Shown: positions 57,345 through 64,000 of the stretch, piece after piece
Layout of the letters: every line of letters starts with the position of its first letter
How positions within the stretch are numbered: position 1 is the first letter of the stretch
Origin: Plazaster borealis
Taxonomy: Eukaryota > Echinodermata > Asteroidea > Forcipulatida > Labidiasteridae
DNA length: 64,000 nucleotides
NCBI GenBank assembly: GCA_021014325.1
Contig: CM037472.1
Location: 2,294,001-2,358,000 of the forward strand
Reading direction: 5' to 3'
Translations under genes and position numbers: made by a program
The notes under the pieces: model-generated
Seen by the model: only the letters and a program-made list of their open reading frames with translations
Database searches by the model: none
What the model was told of the DNA's origin: nothing

Positions 57345-57790
57345 CGTGTGTACATGGCATTCACCACGTGATATCATATTATTATTATTAAGAACCACAG
57401 TGGATGATTTGAATGGTTAGACAGTAGGAGGGTTGACTGTGTACTGTGTACTGTGTAGATATATTCACCACACGATGTTATACTGAAGGCTGGCATAGTT
57501 TATCTATCATTCAAAACCACAGTGGATGAAATCGAATGGTTAGACAGTAGGAGGGTTGACTGTGTACTGTGTAGATGCATTCACCACATTCAGTTCTTGC
57601 AGGCTGACATAGTTATCATTCAGTCACATTGAATGATATCGAATGGATAGACAGTAGGAGGGTTGACTGTGTACTGTGTAGATGTATCCACCACACGATT
57701 TTATACTGAAGGCTGGCATAGTTATCTATCATTCAAAACCACAGTGGATGATATTGAATGGTCAGAGTGTAGGTGGGTTGACTATGTACT
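57345..57790. repeat. About 118-bp tandem repeat, second array
   Basis: Four to five units with tagacagtaggagggttgac, tgtgtactgtgtagat, attcaccaca and gaaggctggcatagtt. Same unit as in SYVN1 intron 9 (47990-48380). Confidence 0.85.
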
Positions 57791-57928
57791 GTATAGGCGG
57801 ATTCAACCTTTTCTTCAGCTTGACTGCATTCAACTTGTAAGCAGTGGCTTACAAAAGCTGTAGCATCCGTCGGAAGGAAGCATTTGATTAAGAGCCTTTG
57901 TTTCAACTCTGTAGTTATAGGTCTGGTT

Positions 57929-58326
57929 TAGAGGTCTGTATACGTTTAGCAATTGGAACCTACTGTTTGTTTCAACCCTACATGGCTGTATATATCTACC
58001 ATAAAACTAACCTGTGCAAATTTCTTTTCAAAAGGTGGTAGCGTTTTTGAGATATTGCCGAAAATCTGGAGCGGTTATGTCCGCGCAGGAGAATAATCTG
58101 CAATTAGAATACACTATCTGAGAAACGTTACAGCAGTAACGCTTCTCAGATTCAAATTTTTGGGGATAAAAAGTGATATTGTTTTCCATAACCGCAGTAC
58201 TTCAAAGTGAACAGTTTCTCAAAATGCATTATACTATCCAAAGCTGCTGCATGCACTTCTTAACAAGTAAGTTTTAATTGCCATTAATTTTCGGAGTCAT
58301 TACCAAACGTATACAGACCCTTTAAG
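57929..58326. mobile_element. MITE family A, copy A4
   Basis: Ends gaggtctgtatacgtttagc and ccaaacgtatacagaccctt are inverted. The interior includes ggagcggttatgtccgcgca and an inverted block ctgagaaacgttac / gtaacgcttctcag. Confidence 0.88.
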
Positions 58327-58833
58327 TAATTCAATTTGCTCGGGTGAAACTTTGTCCCTGTTTCTAATTTCCGTAGAAGGGATAATAAGCATTTCTCTAC
58401 CGTGCAAACCGAGTTTCGAATTGAATCTTGGGAATTACCTTAAGCGGACACTTGAAATTGTCTTCAACTATTACGGCATGTATATAAGACGAATATTTAA
58501 ATTATATTAACATTTGACACTAGTACTTTTGTTCTTTTCATTTTATTTTAAATTTTATTCTTTTTTTAAAATTAAACTTGCTCGTAATAAATTTAAACCA
58601 ACTGTAGTTTTGGTTTCTGTATGAGTTTGTTGTTTCCTATCTTCGGAGGTCGAACGCCGAGTTGAAAGCTGCTTAATCTTTTGGTAACATTACATAGTAC
58701 ATGTACTTTGTTAATACTTCTTTTCATACTTACGAAAAGCATGTATGGAGGGACGTCATTCTCAAACTGATTTGAATATTGGTCTGTGAATTGTCAGATT
58801 TTCTCCTTATTTCAGGACTTCCATTGACATCCC

Positions 58834-59160
58834 TTAAAGGCACTGAACACGTTTGGAAATTGTCAAAGTGTTCTCACTTGGTGTATCCCAACATATGCAG
58901 AAAATAACAAGCCTGTGAAAATTTGGGCTCAATTGGTCATCGAAGTTGCAAGAAAATGATGAAAGAAAAAACATCCTTGTACAAATTTGTGTGCTTTCAA
59001 ATAGGAATAATTTTAGTGAGAAATTACCTCTTTCTCAAAAACTACGTTACTTCAGAGGGAGTCGTTTCCTACAATGTTTTATACTATCAACAGCTCACCG
59101 TTGCTTGTTACCAAGTAAGTTTTTTTGCTAATATTTGTTTTGAGTCATTGCCAAATTGGC
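58834..59160. mobile_element. MITE family B, copy B3 (reverse orientation)
   Basis: Begins ttaaaggcactgaacacgtt and contains the reverse complement of the B1 interior (acttcagagggagtcgtttc, ttatactatcaacagctc). The right end is diverged (gagtcattgccaaattggcc). Confidence 0.75.
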
Positions 59161-59496
59161 CTTCAGATAATGTTTTGAAAAGGGCGAACTTGCCATCCGT
59201 AGAGACGAAAGACTATTATAGTATTAGTGGTGAGATGTAAAGAGTCCCTTGTCCTCTGAAATAGCCTATAACATCCAGGCCTGGAATTATAAGATTTTAT
59301 GGGCGTGCCCTTTGCAAAATGGAAATGACCTTGCCCTCTCAAGGATAGAACTCCAGGCCTTGACGTCATGTTTCTTCAGGGAGCTTCATCCTCCAGACAG
59401 TGAATATTTGTTATCCAAGTTTTTAGGATTTTTAAATTTTCGAACAACCTCACTCGTGTCGGCTAACCAAAGTGCATCAGTAAACCTGTTCGCCCA

Positions 59497-59688
59497 GGGC
59501 CCAATTTCATAGAGCTGCTTAAGCAGAAAATATTGCTTAACAATTGTCTGCTAAGCAAAAATGATCAGGATACAGTCACAAATTGTACATGTGACATGGT
59601 AGTTTGGCTGGTAACCGTATTCTGGTAAGCATAATTTTGTTGTGCTTAGCTACTCTTTGTGCTTAAGCAGCTCTATGAAATTGGGCCC
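59497..59688. mobile_element. GGGCCCAATTTCATAGAGCTGCTTAAGC element, complete copy
   Basis: Inverted ends gggcccaatttcatagagct / agctctatgaaattgggccc, with agcagaaaatattgcttaac next to the left end. 192 bp. Confidence 0.88.
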
Positions 59689-60150
59689 AGGTTTGTAAGC
59701 GTGACACTCCAACCGGGTTCGCACAGCACGTACTATGTTTATTGGAACGGATTTTATTTTATACTCATTTTCCCGACAACTACCGGTAGCGTGTGTCTGG
59801 TGAAGTCAGGTAGACCCCCATTGTGGAACAGTGGGTTTATTTTGGATACCTTAGTCATAGCTATCCAGTATTTAAAGTAGAAACTAAGACAAGAGAGCTT
59901 CGTAAATGGTTGGCAGAGATAAGAGTATAAGCCACACGCGGGTTGGCGGATAGCTACTTCCCCTTATGGATTAGGGTGGTGAGAGTGAACGCGTGACTAT
60001 TAGAGAAGGGAGCTAAAAAGGATAACGGAAATGTTTCAATTACGATGAGTAAACTTAGCTTGATATCGCGAGGGGGTTTGAAGTATTGTGGACTTGGCTG
60101 TGCTGGACCGACTCCAGCAAGCCCTTCAGTGCTTTCCGATAGTTACAAGG

Positions 60151-63002
60151 ATGATGGGAGGACCGTGGCGTAGTGTCCCTGACTTGCTCTACGATAGTTA
60201 CGCCTTCGGGGAATTGGAGCATGGCGACTTCCCCCACGACTGTAGTGCCGGGAGGAACACCTTCCCTACGCAGTCAACGGGAAATAATGGCATGGGAAAG
60301 TTGTGTCCCTCCAAAGTGGTGTGCCTGGAGTCAAGTGCTAGCCTCTCACATGTGCCTAACGGGGAAGACAAAATGTGTATAGGTAGGCAAAATTCACTTG
60401 TGTTGATAACAAAATAACCAATGCCTTAGGTTTGTGGTGTCATGAATGATTGCTGTGTCCGTTTTTAACCTTGAAGATTGCTCGCCAACCTCAAAGAGTT
60501 GTTTGCGGGCGGCAATTTTTAAGCAGAGTTGAGGTCTCTCTGCTGGTGTCCGGGACGTAAGCGTCATACATCCTTGCGCCTGTGTAAAATTTACTCGAAA
60601 GTGGCTCAAGCATTCATATGAACTTGTCTGTGATTTTTGTTTTATTTTATAGAAACTAAGGTATCCGGTACTACAATATACCGGTACTAATCTTTTAAAT
60701 GAGCTGTGTTGTGATATTGCAACAGTTTGGCATTAGTCGTCTCTTTTTCTCCTGAAGACAAGTGGAGCTTACTGATCGAAACGTCGAGCTTTTACACTAT
60801 TTCTTTTCAGAACCACCATAAATCATGAGAACGATTATACAGTCATGACAGTACCAAAACAACAAGTTTTCAGACTCTTGTTTTCCCACTAAACAAAGTT
60901 TCAAATATAAAACAGTCGAAATAAGTAGGCCCTAAATGTAATGTTTTGTATGCAAATAAGTCAAAACTAATCTCCAAACCAAATACTGATTATTTTTAGT
61001 CAAAGGGACTGATACGTACGTCTTTTATGATCACAAAGGAAAATTCTAAATATTGTGTTGAGGGTATTATACAGGATTGGTAGAGCTGACAAAGTAGTCG
61101 CTGACATATTGTTCATGTTTTGTGTGGTCATACATAAAATAAACCAGTGAAAATTTGAGCTTAATCCGTTGTGTAAGTCAGGATGAGAAAACAGTGAAAA
61201 ACCACGCACAGTTTTCAGCATGTAAACACATTGTCCTTAATTTTGGCTGCAGCAACAGAAATCAGCTGTTGCGTTTTTTTTAAGGGTTTTTCAGATATAG
61301 TTTTTCCCGAATTATGACTCCATTTCAGAGGGAAATTATTTCACAGAAGACATGTTCTAATATCATATTTAATATAAATATATAAATGAATACAAAACGA
61401 GTTCTAATTGTACTGACAGTTCACTGAAAAGATGATTAGTTATGAATTCGCAAAAAGCTTATTAGTCTGTCGGATTTCTTTGTTTGTATATCGGTTTGAG
61501 TTCTACAGCTGGTACAAACCATCTCAGTCAGCACCCTGACACCTTCGCACTACGTTCTAAACACTCCTCTGCATGGTAACATGGGGGTGAATCATACCCC
61601 CAAAAAGCTTCCAAGCTTTCATTTAGTCAACTTACTCATCATGACTACGTAGTTCCCGTTGGCTAACTATCATATAATGTAGGCATTAGGCTCTAACGAA
61701 ACAGGAGATAAACTCGACAACGGGAATGCAATGTTATAACTAAGACTTCTCGTTGATTAGCGACTCAGTTATATTGGCCGTGGTCATCCCCTGGAATGGC
61801 TCTGGAGAAAATCAGGCAGTTTCGGATCAATCAATCTGGTAAATATGCGAGTAATGGACGACTTTTTGATGAAACAAGTCGCTAGCCATGGCCCGTGAAG
61901 CCTTTTCAAGTTCAAAGGTTATGTTGCTTGTTATAGCGTGCCATTGATCCTCGTTCAAACTTGAGCGCTTATAGAATGCTCACCCCTTTCGAAACCCCGG
62001 GTTTGGCCTCAGCTTCGGTTCACAATTGACTCCATGCCGAATATCATAAAACTATACTATTGTTGTTGGAGCCTGTGGGACAGAACCGTGGTTTCGAAAG
62101 GGGTGAATGTTCGCTGAGTCTTTGTTGTTATAAGAGGTCTGGTACTTGTCTTGCCTTTTGATAATCAATGCACCAATTGTCCACCCTTAGTCTGTACGGT
62201 TTGAAACATCTCTTATTCAACATTTTGGTGCTCGATATGGGGCATGGTTTCATTATTGTGTGCTTGGAATCTCGGGAATTCTTTAGAGGATTTTAGGGGG
62301 TATTCTGTACGCGGGATTATAGGTGGGATACCATCTGCCCCACACCGGGCATGGTACATTTTTCAGTCCAACAATCTTGTTTCCAATCAAATAATCCGTG
62401 AAGCAGCCAGTATTAAAGGTGGGAGAATACACTGACTAACAATTCTACTCGGCATTTACCTAAATCCATGTACCCATATATTTATTAAATGTTTTCTTCT
62501 GACAGCTGGTTGAAGTTTCTAAAAACCTAAATTTGAGTTCAAAGTTGTAATTTGTTCTTACCACCAGTCACAACATACCTTTCAATACGGGGATAAACAT
62601 TCAGCCTTGTTTTGGTCCCGTACATTTGGATTTTATAAAAATAATGGCTGAACATACTACGATAGGGCCCCAAGTCTGTCGGCTACCTCGTGCAATGTTT
62701 CCAAGTAGGCCTGATGAGTAATCGTGCCTTTCTGATTGCAACCTCCTTCCCAGGGTGTCTCGATCTCGTTGCGGCCATTTTCCCCGGCATGCCTTGCTCA
62801 ATAACAACGTGACGAATGTACGTTTAAAAAATAACCGCGATCTCAGACTTGAAATCAAGTCTAATACTAATTGAACGTGTGCTTGGTTTCTGTCATGGTT
62901 TGTTTTTCCTCTACCTCAGCATGCAAACAGTACCACCTCAGGAGATCGGAACCTATTATCAGACAACCCCAGCCAAGGAAAGCCCAGCCCGAGTACATGA
63001 AG
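60151..63002 (+). CDS. Candidate 5' end of an unrecognised gene (two exons)
   Basis: Exon 1 candidate: ATG at 60151 to donor TATAG|GTAGGC (exon end 60382). Exon 2 candidate: acceptor TTTTTCCTCTACCTCAG to donor AAG|GTCAGT (62920-63002). Exon 1 ends in phase 1 and exon 2 supplies the two missing bases with no stop, giving about 105 residues including MMGGPWRSVPDLLYDSYAFG, KMCIACKQYHLRR and RQPQPRKAQPEYMK, still open at the right edge. The sequence around 60080-60380 has more GC and CpG than its surroundings and lacks obvious repeat matches in the window. I recognise no domain. The exon 2 interval is also open on the minus strand (hydrophobic reading), so strand and reality are uncertain. Confidence 0.3.
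61060..61345. repeat. MITE-like repeat, relative of 3246-3450
   Basis: Begins gggtattatacaggattggt and includes tgtccttaattttggctgca and atcagctgttgcg, also seen near 3410-3445. Lies in the intron of the candidate right-edge gene. Confidence 0.55.
61981..62105. mobile_element. 125-bp foldback element
   Basis: cacccctttcgaaacc (61981-61996) is exactly inverted at 62090-62105. The flanks aatgct (61975-61980) and aatgtt (62106-62111) look like a short target duplication with one difference. Confidence 0.75.
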
Positions 63003-63485
63003 GTCAGTATACACACCAGTACTGAAGTCATTTCACTGGCTACCCGTTGAATCTCGTTGACTTTCAAACTTCTGTTGCTTATCTTTCATTGCATTGAATC
63101 CGCTCCTACATAAAATAGTAAAGCCATATTCTTCTGTATGATCTCTTCGATCGTCTATTGCTTGTTAGATGTTCCTAAGCGTAGGAAATCATGGGGGTGA
63201 TAGGTCGTTTTCGCATGCAGGACCCACTCTCTGGAATGACTTACGGTCTACTACAATTTCGTAATAGGCTATAGTGTTGAAACTTTTAAGATTATAGGCC
63301 TAGTTTGAAAACTTATTTGTTCAATATGGCTTTTCTGTTATTGTTCTCTGTCTGTGTGAGGCCCTCGTGCACCTTGAGCACCTTAATTTGGTGGATTTGG
63401 CGCAATACAAATACTCTTTATTATTAATAGACCCCCCCTTCAACTGCATGATTGGGGGGGGGGGGTCCCCCTTGCACTCACGTAT

Positions 63486-63843
63486 TCAAAGAGCTGCTGA
63501 AGCAGAAATTACTGCCTAACAATTAAGCAAAAAATATACAGGATACCAGTAACAGATTGTACATGTAGATTGGTGTTTTGGCTGGTGACCTTAATCTGGT
63601 AAGCATAATTTTGATGTGCTTAGCTAAAGTTTTTGTTCTGAAGCTGCTCTATGACATTGGGCCCGGGTCCAATTTCATAGAGCTGTTTAACACTTTTCTG
63701 CTTTGCAGAAATGACCAGGAACCCATATAGTCACAAAATGGTACATGTAACATTGTATTTTGGCTGGTAACCTTATTCTGGTAAGCATAATTTTGTTGTG
63801 CTTAGCAAAAGTTTTTGTTTTGGCAGCTCAATGACATTGGGCC
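63486..63843. mobile_element. Two diverged copies of the AGCTGCTTAAGC element
   Basis: 63486-63664 and 63663-63843 are in tandem. Both keep the ends (gagctgc/tttaa..., tggcagctc/gctgctctatgacattgggccc) and the internal ggtacatgta..ttttggctgg segment. Confidence 0.75.
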
Positions 63844-64000
63844 CATGGTGGGTGTGTGTAAACGTGCTCACAGTTACACAGTGGTAACTGGCTCTCAAAA
63901 TACAGCAACAGATAATTATTGTAGTAGTGACGTCATAAGAATAGGGTCAATACGCATGATTGTGAACAGAAACGAAGAGCATTGTAGGTGCAGGCTCATC

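Overview
The window is nuclear DNA of an animal, most likely an invertebrate deuterostome. An echinoderm such as a sea star is my best guess, from the intron-rich genes, the protein divergence from vertebrates and the mix of small inverted-repeat elements; the taxon is inference. It is AT-rich, and coding exons are a small fraction. All exon models below were built by hand from reading frame, splice signals and remembered family motifs; every phase was checked arithmetically.

Three genes are recognisable. (1) Minus strand, 18133 down to the left edge: ABAT, mitochondrial 4-aminobutyrate aminotransferase. Eleven coding exons are present; the last part of the gene lies beyond position 1, and one conserved internal segment could not be found. 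(2) Minus strand, 29812 to 25315: a Speedy/RINGO (SPDYA-like) activator of cyclin-dependent kinases, complete in six coding exons (332 residues), probably with an upstream 5'UTR exon ending at 30930. (3) Plus strand, 31841 to 54666: SYVN1/HRD1 (synoviolin), the ER-membrane E3 ubiquitin ligase of ER-associated degradation, complete in 14 exons (655 residues). SPDYA and SYVN1 lie head to head, with under 1 kb between the likely SPDYA 5' exon and the SYVN1 start codon. A possible fourth gene begins near 60151 on the plus strand (two phase-compatible candidate exons) and would run off the right edge. The three recognised genes belong to unrelated pathways (GABA catabolism, cell cycle/meiosis, ER quality control), so nothing suggests one functional cluster.

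The rest is mainly introns and intergenic DNA filled with non-autonomous elements. The best defined are a 1.58-kb Mutator-like element with a transposase remnant and CGTACG-rich termini (19912-21490, 8-bp target duplication), a 1.18-kb foldback element with about 350-bp arms (33895-35071, exact 9-bp target duplication), a 2.2-kb CTATAG-palindrome-rich element inserted into a five-unit 104-bp tandem repeat (7050-9261), a 386-bp near-perfect hairpin (38651-39036), and several small inverted-repeat families present in multiple copies. tRNA-headed SINEs occur in several introns. Minisatellites sit in ABAT (31-bp unit) and in SYVN1 introns 5 (21 bp), 10 (about 57 bp) and 11 (43 bp).

I did not find a bacterial-type defence or CRISPR system. 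The most novel material is the set of mobile elements, the exon-like 104-bp repeat in ABAT, the in-frame 21-bp array after SYVN1 exon 5, and possible translational-control signals around SPDYA.
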